Of a DNA stretch of 40,604 nt, positions 18,968 through 27,868 are shown piece after piece. The notes beneath the pieces are model-generated. The model saw only the letters and a list, made by a program, of their open reading frames with translations, searched no databases and was not told the origin of the DNA. The position numbers were made by a program, and so were the translations under genes. The stretch spans positions 1-40,604 of the forward strand of contig JASHSK010000295.1 of the NCBI GenBank assembly GCA_030038755.1, in the 5' to 3' direction. Every line of letters begins with the position of its first letter. Positions within the stretch are counted from its first letter, which is position 1. Origin of the DNA: Gammaproteobacteria bacterium (lineage in GTDB: Bacteria; Pseudomonadota; Gammaproteobacteria; Steroidobacterales; Steroidobacteraceae).

Positions 18968-19920
18968 AACGCCATCAGGCAGCGCTCGCGGCGGGTGTCT
19001 ATATGGGCCTGGCCGTGGCGGTCGTAGCGCCGGCGCTTGCGCAGACCGACATCGAGGGTACCTATAACAGCCAGGACGCGGTGGATTACCGCTCGATGCT
19101 CCTCGGACCGCGCGCCGCTGATTTTCTGGGGATCCCGCTGAATGCGCAGGGTCGCGCCGGCGCGCTCGCCTACAGCCAGGACACCGTGTCGGTGCCCGGC
19201 CATCAGTGCGAGTCCTGGGGGCCGCAGTACCTCGTGGAGGCCGGCTTCAACATCCGTGTCGAGCCGACCTTCGATGATACCGGCTACGTGACCGCCTGGA
19301 CCATCAGCGCCTGGAACGACTACCAGCCGCTGGTCATCCACATGGATGGACAGAAGGCTCCCGATCCCAACGGGCTGCGGCGCGCCACCGGCTTCACCGT
19401 GGGACACTGGGAAGGCGATACGCTGCAGACCATCACGACCGATATGAAGGATGGAGTGCTGACGCGCAACGGCGTGCCCTCCTCGGATCGCGAGTCCATG
19501 CTGCTGTGGATCACGCGTCACGATGAGCAACTGACCGTCACCGGCATCATCCAGGATCCGGATTTTCTGGCGGAGCCGTGGGTGCAGGCGCGCGAGTTCA
19601 TCTATACCCACAATCCGCCCGACGCCGGTCTTCACTATCAGTATCCGTGCATGCAGGTCGATGAGGTTCCCGAGCTCGGGCGCGGCGTGGTGCCGTTCTT
19701 CCTGCCCGGTAAGAATCCGGATCGCGACAGCATGATGACCCGCTTCCACATTCCGGAAGATGCGGCGCAGGGCGATCCCGCGGCGATGTATCCCGAGTAC
19801 CGCAACAGGATCAAGGGGCAGTACGTACCTCCCGGCAAGTGCACGCTCGACTGCTGCGGCTGGGGGGATTTCCGCGCCACGAACAATCCCAAGATGGAAT
19901 GCAAGGACGAGGGTCTCTAG
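18961..19920 (+). CDS. Exported protein of an uncharacterised family with a WEGDTL motif
   Basis: The 319-residue protein has a signal peptide cleaved near APALAQ-TD. Its core contains TGFTVGHWEGDTLQTITTDM followed by LTRNGVPSSDRES, a W-x-T-R block and IIQDPDFLAEPW. This pattern is shared by many uncharacterised secreted proteins of Acidobacteria and some gammaproteobacteria. The C-terminal tail is cysteine-rich (GKCTLDCCGWGDF plus a final Cys). GGGGG seven bases upstream supports the ATG at 18961. It is two bases upstream of the MBL-like gene, so they share a transcript. The protein at 20969-21853 shows the same C-terminal pattern. Function is unknown. Confidence 0.75.
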   Translation: MLKRHQAALAAGVYMGLAVAVVAPALAQTDIEGTYNSQDAVDYRSMLLGPRAADFLGIPLNAQGRAGALAYSQDTVSVPGHQCESWGPQYLVEAGFNIRVEPTFDDTGYVTAWTISAWNDYQPLVIHMDGQKAPDPNGLRRATGFTVGHWEGDTLQTITTDMKDGVLTRNGVPSSDRESMLLWITRHDEQLTVTGIIQDPDFLAEPWVQAREFIYTHNPPDAGLHYQYPCMQVDEVPELGRGVVPFFLPGKNPDRDSMMTRFHIPEDAAQGDPAAMYPEYRNRIKGQYVPPGKCTLDCCGWGDFRATNNPKMECKDEGL

Positions 19921-19922
19921 TC

Positions 19923-20972
19923 ATGCGTCTGCGACACACTGCAACGCTGGCGGCAGCGCTGCTGGCGGCGCTGTACGGTGCGGCCGCGGCCGCCGCCGAT
20001 GCTCCCGCCGCTCCCGCCGGGGCTGACGCCGCGACCGCCGGGCAGATGGAGATGGGCACGGATATCGTGCCCGTGAGCAACAACATCGACATGCTGATGG
20101 TTCACGGCGAGAACATCGCCGTGCAGTACGGTCCGGACGGCGTGGTCGCCGTGGATAGCGGCGCGCCCGGCGACAGCGCCGCGGTGCTCGCCGCGATCCG
20201 CAGGATCAGCCCGCTGCCGATCCGCTTCGTCATCGACACGAGCGGCTCCGCGGACCGCGTCGGCAACAACGCCCAGCTGTCGCTCGCGGGGACCGGCCTG
20301 GTGCCGACCGAGAACGGCTTCGGCGGCAACCGCTTCCAGCAGAATGACCCCGCGCCCATCATCGCGCAGCTCAACGTGCTGACCGCGATGAGCAGCGCCG
20401 CCGGTGCGGGCTACTCCTCGGATGCGATGCCGACGATCACCTACACGGCGGCCGCCACCGGTCAGCGGGACATGACGCTCAATGGCGATTCCATCGAGGT
20501 AGTCCCGGTCCCGCCCGCGCACAGCGACGGTGACAGCATGGTGATCTTCCGCCGGGCCGATGTGATCGTGTCGGGCGACATCGTCGATATGCAGCACTTT
20601 CCGGTGATCGACGTGTCCCATGGAGGCAGCATCGACGGGGAGATCGCGGCGCTGAATCGTCTCGTCGACATCGTGGTGCCCGGGCTGCCGTTGTACTGGC
20701 ACGGCGGCGGCACGCTGCTCATTCCCGCGCGCGGGCGTCTCGCGCAGTCGCTGGAGGTCGTGCAGTACCGCGACATGGTCACGATGGTGCGCGATCGGAT
20801 CAAGGCTCTGGTGGATGCGCACCGCAGCCTCGCGCAGGTGCGTGCGTCGGATCCCACACAGGGATTCGACAGTCGCTATGGCTCGGAGAGTGGCCCCTGG
20901 AGCACGGACCAGTTCGTGACGTCGGTGTACGAGAGTCTGACGGGTTCGCGTGCGCGCAGGAGGGGTCAGTGA
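19923..20972 (+). CDS. Exported metallo-beta-lactamase-fold protein with degenerate metal motif
   Basis: The 349-residue protein has a signal peptide (about 1-25) and an MBL-fold layout: NIAVQYGPDGVVAVDSG in place of the usual strand and VDTG, then RFVIDTSGSADRVGNN where active enzymes have THxHxDHxGGN. The three histidines of HxHxDH are replaced by Ser107, Ser109 and Arg112, and only Asp111 remains. Later ligands are kept: His200 in PPAHSDGDSMVIF, Asp219 in VIVSGDIVDM, and possibly His260 in YWHGGGTLLIP. It is probably not a dinuclear zinc hydrolase. It may be a binding protein or use an altered site. It overlaps the next gene by four bases (GTGA). Confidence 0.82.
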   Translation: MRLRHTATLAAALLAALYGAAAAAADAPAAPAGADAATAGQMEMGTDIVPVSNNIDMLMVHGENIAVQYGPDGVVAVDSGAPGDSAAVLAAIRRISPLPIRFVIDTSGSADRVGNNAQLSLAGTGLVPTENGFGGNRFQQNDPAPIIAQLNVLTAMSSAAGAGYSSDAMPTITYTAAATGQRDMTLNGDSIEVVPVPPAHSDGDSMVIFRRADVIVSGDIVDMQHFPVIDVSHGGSIDGEIAALNRLVDIVVPGLPLYWHGGGTLLIPARGRLAQSLEVVQYRDMVTMVRDRIKALVDAHRSLAQVRASDPTQGFDSRYGSESGPWSTDQFVTSVYESLTGSRARRRGQ

Positions 20973-21853
20973 GCGCGCGGCAGATGCTCCGGCGCGTGCG
21001 CGCGTGCTGCGCGGTGCGCGGTATCGGCACCGTGGCGCTGGCTGGCGTGCTCGCCTGCGCCGCGCTGCACGCCGCTGCCGCACAGGCGCAGGGTCGCAGG
21101 GGCGGCCGGGCCGCAGGTGGGGCGGGGCCGGCCGGTGCACCAGCCGGGCCGCCGCCAACGGCAAAGGCCCAGGCGCCGTTTGATTCCAGCGGCTACTGGG
21201 TGTCCCTGATCACGGAGGCCTGGCGCTTCCGTATGGTCGTGCCCGGCCCTGGAGATTACGACGAAATCCCACTGAGTCTCGCCGGCAAGCAGCTCGCGGA
21301 TACCTTCAACGCGTCGGCCGAGGAAGCGAAGGGGGACGCGTGCAAGGCCTATGGCGCGCCGGTGCTGCTATGGTTGCCCACGCGGCTGCACATCAGCTGG
21401 GCCGATGACAATACGCTGCGCGTGGATACGGACGCCGGAATGCAGACGCGCCTGCTGCGCTTCAAGCCGACTGCCGAGGACAAGGCACAGCCGCCCAGCC
21501 TGCAGGGGCTGACGGCGGCGGAGTGGGTCATTTATGGCGCGGGCGGATTTGGTGCCGGGCGTAACGGCGGTGCGCCTGCGCCGGGGCCGCGTTACGGCTA
21601 CATCAAGGCGACGACGACCGATCTGCTGCCGGGCTACCTGCGCAAGAACGGCGTTCCCTACGGGGGCAAGACCACCCAGATGACCGAGTACTGGGAGCAG
21701 CACACCGCTCCGGGTGGCGCGCAGTGGCTGATCGTCACCACGACACTCACCGATCCGGTGTACCTGGCGGATCCGTACGTGTTCTCTCCGACCTTCCGCA
21801 AGGAGTCCGACGGGTCCAAGTGGGATCCGCAGCCCTGCTCGCTGCGCTGGTAG
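20969..21853 (+). CDS. Exported uncharacterised protein, distant relative of the 18961 product
   Basis: The start is GTG, overlapping the stop of the MBL-like gene. The 294-residue product has a basic n-region, a hydrophobic helix (about 18-40, ending AAAAQA), a Gly/Pro/Ala-rich linker and a globular domain. The C-terminal third reads LRKNGVPYGGKTTQMTEYWE, then VTTTLTDPVYLADPYVFS, then WDPQPCSLRW. The order NGVP - aromatic/charged block - DPxxLxxP - final Cys parallels the protein at 18961-19920, so I infer a common family. Position on the other side of the MBL-like gene suggests the three act together. No function can be assigned. Confidence 0.72.
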   Translation: MSARQMLRRVRACCAVRGIGTVALAGVLACAALHAAAAQAQGRRGGRAAGGAGPAGAPAGPPPTAKAQAPFDSSGYWVSLITEAWRFRMVVPGPGDYDEIPLSLAGKQLADTFNASAEEAKGDACKAYGAPVLLWLPTRLHISWADDNTLRVDTDAGMQTRLLRFKPTAEDKAQPPSLQGLTAAEWVIYGAGGFGAGRNGGAPAPGPRYGYIKATTTDLLPGYLRKNGVPYGGKTTQMTEYWEQHTAPGGAQWLIVTTTLTDPVYLADPYVFSPTFRKESDGSKWDPQPCSLRW

Positions 21854-21898
21854 GGTGTGCAGGCAGGGGCGGGTTCGACGGCATTTCGGGGGATGAAG

Positions 21899-22855
21899 AT
21901 GCGCACGCCGCTCCTCGTGTCGCTGCTGATGCTGGCCGTGCCGCTGGCGATGCCCGGTGCCGCGCAGGCCCAGGCTGCGGGGGCACGCAACCCCGACGAA
22001 GGTCCGGGGGACCAATACCGCGGCGGCTGGGAAACCGACCTCGCGAACCACCACATCTACGAGTTCTCGATCCGCGGCTCGACAGTGCGCGGAATCTATT
22101 GCGGACCCTGCGACGATGCCACCACGCTGGCCTTCGTCGACGGCACGCTCGGGCCGCAGGGCCTGCGCTTCGTGGTGACGCACGTGCGCGACGACGGCAG
22201 CACCGCCTATCAGGATCACGTCGCCGCAAGGCTCGAGAACGGCCAGCTCATGGTGACCGGCACCAGCGGCGCACCGGCCGCCCCTGACGGCGGACGCTTC
22301 CGCTGGAGCATGCACAAGGACCCGCGCAGTCCGGCGCCGCTGGTATTTGTTCCCGTGCAGCGCCTGCCGCGCGGGAGCCCTGCGGTAGCCCCGATCCGGC
22401 CGCCGGCGGGAGCGGTCAGGCGGGCGGCAGCACCCTACCAGCAGCCTGGGCCCTGGGAGCAGCTCACGGCGGCCAGGGTGGCGGGCGTGTGGCTCGGCTT
22501 CGGGTTCGGCATCGACAAGCAGTTCTTCATCATCCGCCGCGTGGGCGGCAGGCTGCGTGGCATGGTCTGCGGCCGCTGCAACAACCCGTGGACCATGGCG
22601 GCGCTGGATAACTTCAGCATCGACGGCGATACGCTGCACTTCGACATCATGCACGAGGACTGGGGTGATGCCGACAGTGACAGCGGCATTCCGTTCTACA
22701 AGCACGTGACCGCGCATATCTCGCAGAACGAGATGCGCGCCGTGTTCCTGCCCGACCATCCCGCGAAGGAGTACGCCCTGTTTCGCGGCAGCGCGAGCGT
22801 AGGGTCCTCGCTGATGGGGCCCATCCCGGTCGAGGCGACCGCCGGAAACGACTGA
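21899..22855 (+). CDS. Exported double-CxxC repeat protein (paralog of the 17811 gene)
   Basis: The 318-residue protein aligns over its whole length with the product of 17811-18779. A signal peptide (about 1-26) is followed by RGGWETDLANHHIYEFSIRG, then STVRGIYCGPCDDATTLAF with Cys68 and Cys71. After a Pro/Arg linker the second copy has GMVCGRCNNPWTMAALDNF with Cys224 and Cys227, then DGDTLHFDIMHEDWG. Both end near MGPIPVEAT / IGPVSFEAT. Two in-frame ATGs exist; the one at 21899 has GGGGG six bases upstream and is preferred to 21893. It closes the plus-strand cluster and is followed by a short convergent gap. Confidence 0.78.
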   Translation: MRTPLLVSLLMLAVPLAMPGAAQAQAAGARNPDEGPGDQYRGGWETDLANHHIYEFSIRGSTVRGIYCGPCDDATTLAFVDGTLGPQGLRFVVTHVRDDGSTAYQDHVAARLENGQLMVTGTSGAPAAPDGGRFRWSMHKDPRSPAPLVFVPVQRLPRGSPAVAPIRPPAGAVRRAAAPYQQPGPWEQLTAARVAGVWLGFGFGIDKQFFIIRRVGGRLRGMVCGRCNNPWTMAALDNFSIDGDTLHFDIMHEDWGDADSDSGIPFYKHVTAHISQNEMRAVFLPDHPAKEYALFRGSASVGSSLMGPIPVEATAGND

Positions 22856-22931
22856 GCGTCTGCCGATGCTCCGCCGCAGGCGAACTGCCGCATGCCGCCG
22901 TCGCGGCGCTAACTAACCAAGCCGCGCGGGC

Positions 22932-24101
22932 TCACGTCGCGCGCAGCGCCACCGTCACCGGCACACGGGCCGCCCGGACGGCCGGCATCAGTCCGCCGAT
23001 CAGGCCCATGCACAATGCCCAGGCGACGCCCAGCAACGTCAGGGATGACGTGACCACGAGGTGAAACTGCGTTCCAAAGGGGCTGGCCGCGCGACCATTG
23101 AAGAACAGCCAGGCGAGCCCTGCGCCTATCAATGCGCCGGGCAGCGCCAGAATGATCGCCTCGCATAGGATCGAGACGACGATGGGGAGGCCGTTGAACC
23201 CGACGGCGCGCAGCGTCGCGAGCTCGCGACGGCGGCTGTCCACGACGGCATACAGGGAATTGGCCGCTCCTATGGTCGCCGCCAGCGCGAGGATCGTGCC
23301 GATGAAGTAGCTGACGAAGTTCAGTATGCCGTTCACCTGCTGCATGTCCTGCGCGACCAGGTCGGCCTCGTGCCTGGCCTCGACGCGCAGCACCGGGTTG
23401 GCCCTGATCGCATCGACCAGCCGCGTAAAGGCCGCGGGAGATTGCAGCATGACATTGACCTGGTTGTAGCTGTCGCGCCCGAAGGCGGACAGGACGGTGT
23501 CGGCGTCGGCGTACACGACGCAGGTCCCGCCGGTATGCCCGAGATCGAAGTTGCCGACGACGCGCCAGTCGCGGCCCTGTATCGTGCGCGTATCTCCCAC
23601 GCCAAATTGCTGGTATTGCTGGGCACAGTAGTTGCTCGCGATGAGCTCGCGCAGCCCGGGGCGAAACATGCGTCCCGAGGTCAGCACCAGTTCCGGGGTG
23701 TAGTCGCCGAGCTCCATGCCCGAGCCGACGATCGGGAAGCCGACCGGTGTACCGGAGGCTTTTCTTCGAGCCGTCATGAAAACCGACGCCTGCGGAACCA
23801 CGATCGGCTCGCCCTTCGCGTTGCGCCGTATGCCGGGAAGGTCCTGAATCAGCACCGCCATATTCCTTGCAATGCTGCTTTGTCCGGGGCCCAGAGCGCC
23901 CACGCTCAGCAGAGTCACGCGATCGGGCCGAACGTTGCCCATCGCCTGCCGACGTGCGCCGACGCCCATCGCCAGCATGGAGACCAGTACGCCCACGGCG
24001 CAGGTCACCCCGATGACGGTGGTGCATACCAGACCCAGGCGCTGCGGCAAGCCCAGCAGGTTCATGCGCAGCAGAGCGCTCAATTGCCGCAGGAAGTTCA
24101 C
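22932..24101 (-). CDS. ABC transporter permease, FtsX/MacB type
   Basis: The 389-residue protein has the FtsX-family layout: one N-terminal transmembrane helix (about 24-46), a large periplasmic MacB-PCD-like domain (about 50-265), then three helices near residues 275-300, 320-345 and 355-380. The conserved cytoplasmic loop RRRELATLRAVGF after the second helix is the contact site for the ATPase in this family. Such permeases move lipoproteins, peptides or macrolides by mechanotransmission and need an ATP-binding partner. It lies four bases after its sister gene and clearly forms a heterodimer pair. No ATPase gene occurs nearby. Confidence 0.9.
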   Translation of the reverse strand: MNFLRQLSALLRMNLLGLPQRLGLVCTTVIGVTCAVGVLVSMLAMGVGARRQAMGNVRPDRVTLLSVGALGPGQSSIARNMAVLIQDLPGIRRNAKGEPIVVPQASVFMTARRKASGTPVGFPIVGSGMELGDYTPELVLTSGRMFRPGLRELIASNYCAQQYQQFGVGDTRTIQGRDWRVVGNFDLGHTGGTCVVYADADTVLSAFGRDSYNQVNVMLQSPAAFTRLVDAIRANPVLRVEARHEADLVAQDMQQVNGILNFVSYFIGTILALAATIGAANSLYAVVDSRRRELATLRAVGFNGLPIVVSILCEAIILALPGALIGAGLAWLFFNGRAASPFGTQFHLVVTSSLTLLGVAWALCMGLIGGLMPAVRAARVPVTVALRAT

Positions 24102-24104
24102 GGG

Positions 24105-25250
24105 CTAGCGTCCCGCCAACGCATCGATGACGTTCAGGCGGGCGGCGCGCAGACCCGGAAGGGTCACGCTGAGCAGCGCCACCAGCACGGCTCCGACGAT
24201 ACCGAGCACGACGACCTGCACCGGCATCGACAGTCCCGGTATGTACTTGCCCGCCAGAGGGAATGCGATCCAGGCCAGCGCGAGTCCTGCGAGCGAGGCG
24301 ACGACGCACACCAGCAGCGCCTCCGTCGCCACCAGCAGGAACACCGCCGGATTGCCGAAACCGACCGTCTTCAGTACGGCCAGTTCGGGCGCGCGCTCGC
24401 GCATCGTCTGCATCATCATCGTGGCGGTGGAGAATACGATCGCCACCAGGACGGCACCGATGATCGAGCGGATCGCGAAGTTCAGATCGCCGATCGATTG
24501 CATCGCCTGCTGCGCATTCTCGCGCAGCGATGTCGTTCGCGTCCCGCTCGGAGAGTTGGCGAAAGTGCGGTCGATGGTCTCGCCGATCGACGCCGCCTGT
24601 TTGGGATCCGATACGATCACGTAGAAGTTTCGGACCGTTCCCTTGTCGAGCGCCCGCGCCGCATCCAGATAGCTGTAGCTGGTCACGATGAGCCCGGATT
24701 CGCCGGGCTCGTGATCCGTGACCATGCCGACGATGTCGAAGAACCAGGTACCAGACCCGTTGCTCTGCAGAGTGGACGTGGTCAGGGCGATACGCTCGCC
24801 GATATGCCAGCCGTATTTCCTGCCGATATCCGCCGTGATCAGTGCGCCGGTGCGGGTGCTGCGCAGGGCGGCGAGGGCCTGGGGAGATACCGTGAAGATA
24901 TCCGGGACGAGCGTCAGCCAGAGATCGCTGGTCTCGATGGCCAGCACGCCCACGGGCTGCGTCGGCTTCTGGTAGGTCCCGCCCAGGTCTCCGGCGTACG
25001 TCACCGCCTTCACGCCGCGGATCGATTGCAGCTGCTGCAGGTCCGCGAGCGGCAGGGGCGTTGCGCCCACGGCGCTCGGCGCGACGAACAGCAGGTCTGC
25101 GCGGACCTTGGCGACGGCCTCGGCCATGCCCGTCTTCATGCCCTGCAGGACCCCGAACAGGCCGAAGGCCACCGCGATCTGCAGCAGGATCAGCATCGTG
25201 CGCCCGGGCTTGCGCCAGATTCCGGACCAGATGAGCGGGAGGTATTTCAC
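24105..25250 (-). CDS. ABC transporter permease, FtsX/MacB type
   Basis: The 381-residue protein is the partner of the downstream permease. It starts MKYLPLIWSGIWRKPGRT with a first helix at about 18-38 and a periplasmic domain at about 40-250. Further helices near 262-285, 310-335 and 345-370 follow, with the loop MRERAPELAVLKTVGFGNP between helices two and three. The final LPGLRAARLNVIDALAGR is the typical C-terminus of FtsX-domain permeases. The family reading is solid; the cargo is unknown. The gap of 104 bases to the fructokinase gene and the lack of an adjacent ATP-binding or membrane-fusion gene leave the transporter incomplete here. Confidence 0.9.
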   Translation of the reverse strand: MKYLPLIWSGIWRKPGRTMLILLQIAVAFGLFGVLQGMKTGMAEAVAKVRADLLFVAPSAVGATPLPLADLQQLQSIRGVKAVTYAGDLGGTYQKPTQPVGVLAIETSDLWLTLVPDIFTVSPQALAALRSTRTGALITADIGRKYGWHIGERIALTTSTLQSNGSGTWFFDIVGMVTDHEPGESGLIVTSYSYLDAARALDKGTVRNFYVIVSDPKQAASIGETIDRTFANSPSGTRTTSLRENAQQAMQSIGDLNFAIRSIIGAVLVAIVFSTATMMMQTMRERAPELAVLKTVGFGNPAVFLLVATEALLVCVVASLAGLALAWIAFPLAGKYIPGLSMPVQVVVLGIVGAVLVALLSVTLPGLRAARLNVIDALAGR

Positions 25251-25354
25251 GAAGGGGGCGCGCTACGGCGTTCTCGTGCAGCTTCGCATCCCGATAAGAC
25301 CCCGCAGGCATGCAAAAGGTTGCAGGCGTGCGATCCCGGCCCCGGCGCCGCGGC

Positions 25355-26248
25355 TCAGTTCCACAGCCGGGCCGCCCCGCGCACCCCGCTGGAGTCGCCG
25401 TGCAGGGCGGGTACGACAGCCGTATCCAGACCATCCGAGAACGCGTAATGCGCCATCCGCCGCGGCAGTTCGGCGTACAGCTCGGCGATATTGGAGAGCC
25501 CTCCGCCCAGCACCACCGCATCGGGATCGAGCAGATTGACCACCGAGGCGAGACTGCGGGCAAGCCGGTCCGTGTAGATCTCCATGCACGCACGCGCCTC
25601 GCCGTCCCCGCGCGATGCCGCACTGCTGACTTCCTGAGCAGAGTACGGTTTCCCGGTGCGAGAGCGGTAGTCGTGCGCCAGGCCCGCACCCGATAAAAAC
25701 GTTTCGATGCAGCCGGTCTTCCCACAGTAGCACCGGCGGCCTGCGAGCTCGTCTTCGCGAGCCCAGGGCAGGGGATTGTGCCCCCATTCGCCTGCGATGC
25801 GATTGCGACCCGCCAGCAGTCGTCTGTCCACGACGATGCCCCCACCGACGCCGGTACCGATGATGACACCGAACACCACTCCCGCCTGCGTCGCGGCGCC
25901 GTCAATGGCTTCGGATAGCGCCAGACAGTTGGCGTCGTTTTCCAGACGCACGGGCCGCCGCAGGCGGTGGGCCAGGTCCCGGTCGAGCGGCTTGTCGTTC
26001 AGTGCCAGGGTGTTGGAATTCTTCAGCACACCGCTTCTGGGCGAGATGGCGCCGGGGGTTGCGATGCCGATGCTCTGGGCAGGTCCCACCGAGCTCTCCG
26101 CGAGCGCCACCAGCCGCGCGACGGTCTCCAGAATGGCCTCATAGTCCTGCGCCGGAGTGACCTCACGGTGACGAAACAGACTGACTCCGCGTTCCTCCAG
26201 CACGACGATTTCGGTCTTGGTGCCGCCCAAATCGATACCGATCCGCAT
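25355..26248 (-). CDS. mak: ROK-family fructokinase
   Basis: The 297-residue sugar kinase starts with the ATP motif MRIGIDLGGTKTEIVVLEE. It contains ENDANCLALSEAIDGAA, the GTGVGGGIVV loop, GEWGHNPLPW and the ROK zinc site CYCGKTGCIETFLSG. The C-terminus has LLDPDAVVLGGGLSN and HGDSSGVRGAARLW. These segments follow E. coli Mak (manno(fructo)kinase) closely, so phosphorylation of fructose to fructose 6-phosphate is likely, though other ROK hexokinases cannot be fully excluded. It lies 27 bases after glpK on the same strand, suggesting a shared transcript for glycerol and hexose phosphorylation. Confidence 0.88.
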   Translation of the reverse strand: MRIGIDLGGTKTEIVVLEERGVSLFRHREVTPAQDYEAILETVARLVALAESSVGPAQSIGIATPGAISPRSGVLKNSNTLALNDKPLDRDLAHRLRRPVRLENDANCLALSEAIDGAATQAGVVFGVIIGTGVGGGIVVDRRLLAGRNRIAGEWGHNPLPWAREDELAGRRCYCGKTGCIETFLSGAGLAHDYRSRTGKPYSAQEVSSAASRGDGEARACMEIYTDRLARSLASVVNLLDPDAVVLGGGLSNIAELYAELPRRMAHYAFSDGLDTAVVPALHGDSSGVRGAARLWN

Positions 26249-26275
26249 TCCGACATCCTGCGCCTGTGCGCGGTG

Positions 26276-27772
26276 CTAGAGCCAGTCGATCGATCGATCG
26301 AGCGCCTTGCGCCAACAGCCATAGAGCCGCTCACGCTCGGCAGCCCGCATCTGCGGCTCCCAGCGCCGCTGCACGCGCCAGTTCTGGCGCAGATCCTCAC
26401 GGTCCTTCCAGTAGCCGACCGCTAATCCCGCAGCATAGGCCGCGCCGAGCGCCGTGGTCTCGGTGACCTGCGGTCTCACCACCGGCACGTCGAGGATGTC
26501 GGCCTGGAACTGCATCAACAGTTCGTTGACCGCCATGCCGCCGTCGACGCGCAGTTCCCGCAATGGCGTGCCGCAGTCGTGCTCCATGGCGGTGAGTACA
26601 TCGCGCGTCTGGTACGCGGTTGCCTCGAGCACCGCGCGCGCGAGATGACCGCGGCCGGCGTACGCCGTCAAACCGGCGATCACACCGCGCGCGCCGGAGT
26701 TCCAGTGCGGAGCAAACAGCCCGGAGAAGGCCGGCACGAAGTAGACGCCGCCGTTATCCGCGACCTCGGAGGCGAGACGTTCGATCTCGGCACTGCTTTT
26801 GATCAGGCCCAGTCCGTCTCGCAGCCACTGCACGAGCGCGCCGGTCACCGCGATCGAGCCCTCGAGCGCATAGCACGGCGGCTGACTGCCGAGCTGGTAG
26901 GCGACCGTCGTGATGAGCCCCGCCGTGGAGGACACCGGAGTGCCGCCGGTGTTCACCAGCAGAAAGCAGCCGGTGCCGTAGGTGTTCTTGCCCTCTCCCG
27001 GCAGCAGTGCCGCCTGACCCACCAGTGCCGCCTGCTGATCGCCGAGAATTCCGGCGACCGGCACGCCGGCGAGTCCCGTGGTGCGTACCTCGCCGTAAAT
27101 CCGGCTGGAGGGGCTGATACGGGGCAGGCAGGCGCGCGGGATGTCGAAGGCCGCCAGCAGCCCGGGCTCCCAGTCGAGCGAGGCGAGGCCCATCAGCTGC
27201 GTACGGCTGGCATTGCTGACATCGGTCAGGTGTACCCCGCCGTGTGCCCCGCCGGTGAGATTCCAGAGCAACCAGCTGTCCACCGTTCCAAAGAGTGCAT
27301 CGCCCGCCTGCGCCGCGCGTCGCGCACCGGGCACCTGATCGAGCAGCCACTGCAGCTTCAGAGCACTGAAATAGCTTGCGAGCGGTAAGCCGGTCAGCGA
27401 GCGGAAGCGGTCCTGCCCGCCGGCGCGTGCATAGGCCATCACCCGGTCTTCGACCCGCGTGTCCTGCCACACGATGGCATGGGCAAGCGGAGCGCCGGTG
27501 ACGCGGTCCCACAGTACCGTCGTCTCGCGCTGATTGGTGATCCCGACGGCCGCGAGCGCGGACGGGGCGATGCGCCCCTGCGCCAGCGCAGCGTCGATGA
27601 CCTCCTGAGTATTGCGCCAGAGCTCCGCTGCATCGTGCTCCACCCAGCCGGGATGCGGGTAGATCTGGCGGTGCTCCCTGCTCGCACTGGCCACGATCTC
27701 GCCGCGCCGCCCGAACACGATGCAGCGGGTGCTCGTGGTCCCCTGATCAATCGCAGCGATCAGCTGCGTCAT
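26276..27772 (-). CDS. glpK: Glycerol kinase
   Basis: The 498-residue FGGY-family kinase converts glycerol and ATP to sn-glycerol 3-phosphate. Motifs are the N-terminal phosphate loop [55 protein letters not shown] with the catalytic Asp, and the C-terminal FGGY signature area [20 protein letters not shown]. Length matches E. coli GlpK (502). Neither glpF nor glpD is next to it; instead a fructokinase gene follows. The last codons contain a run of four TCGA units (26286-26301), producing several adjacent GATC sites. The gene is divergent from the NTF2-like gene. Confidence 0.97.
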   Translation of the reverse strand: MTQLIAAIDQGTTSTRCIVFGRRGEIVASASREHRQIYPHPGWVEHDAAELWRNTQEVIDAALAQGRIAPSALAAVGITNQRETTVLWDRVTGAPLAHAIVWQDTRVEDRVMAYARAGGQDRFRSLTGLPLASYFSALKLQWLLDQVPGARRAAQAGDALFGTVDSWLLWNLTGGAHGGVHLTDVSNASRTQLMGLASLDWEPGLLAAFDIPRACLPRISPSSRIYGEVRTTGLAGVPVAGILGDQQAALVGQAALLPGEGKNTYGTGCFLLVNTGGTPVSSTAGLITTVAYQLGSQPPCYALEGSIAVTGALVQWLRDGLGLIKSSAEIERLASEVADNGGVYFVPAFSGLFAPHWNSGARGVIAGLTAYAGRGHLARAVLEATAYQTRDVLTAMEHDCGTPLRELRVDGGMAVNELLMQFQADILDVPVVRPQVTETTALGAAYAAGLAVGYWKDREDLRQNWRVQRRWEPQMRAAERERLYGCWRKALDRSIDWL

Positions 27773-27868
27773 GGCTTAGGTGCTCGGGTTGGCTGCAGGA
27801 TGGGTGAGAGCGTAAGCTCAGCGCACGGGCGTGGCCAGGATCCCGGATCATCTTCGCGGGGGGCTGCT

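Noticed and set aside
22909-25905. A 998-codon open frame on the minus strand
   Set aside because: It overlaps two FtsX-type permeases and the fructokinase with clear family motifs in another frame. Its product is Arg-rich and low in hydrophobics, as expected from shifted GC-rich codons.
26286-26301. TCGA x4 as a DNA-methylation or origin signal (clustered GATC)
   Set aside because: It lies within the conserved C-terminal coding part of glpK, where the codons for Leu-Asp-Arg-Ser-Ile-Asp explain it.
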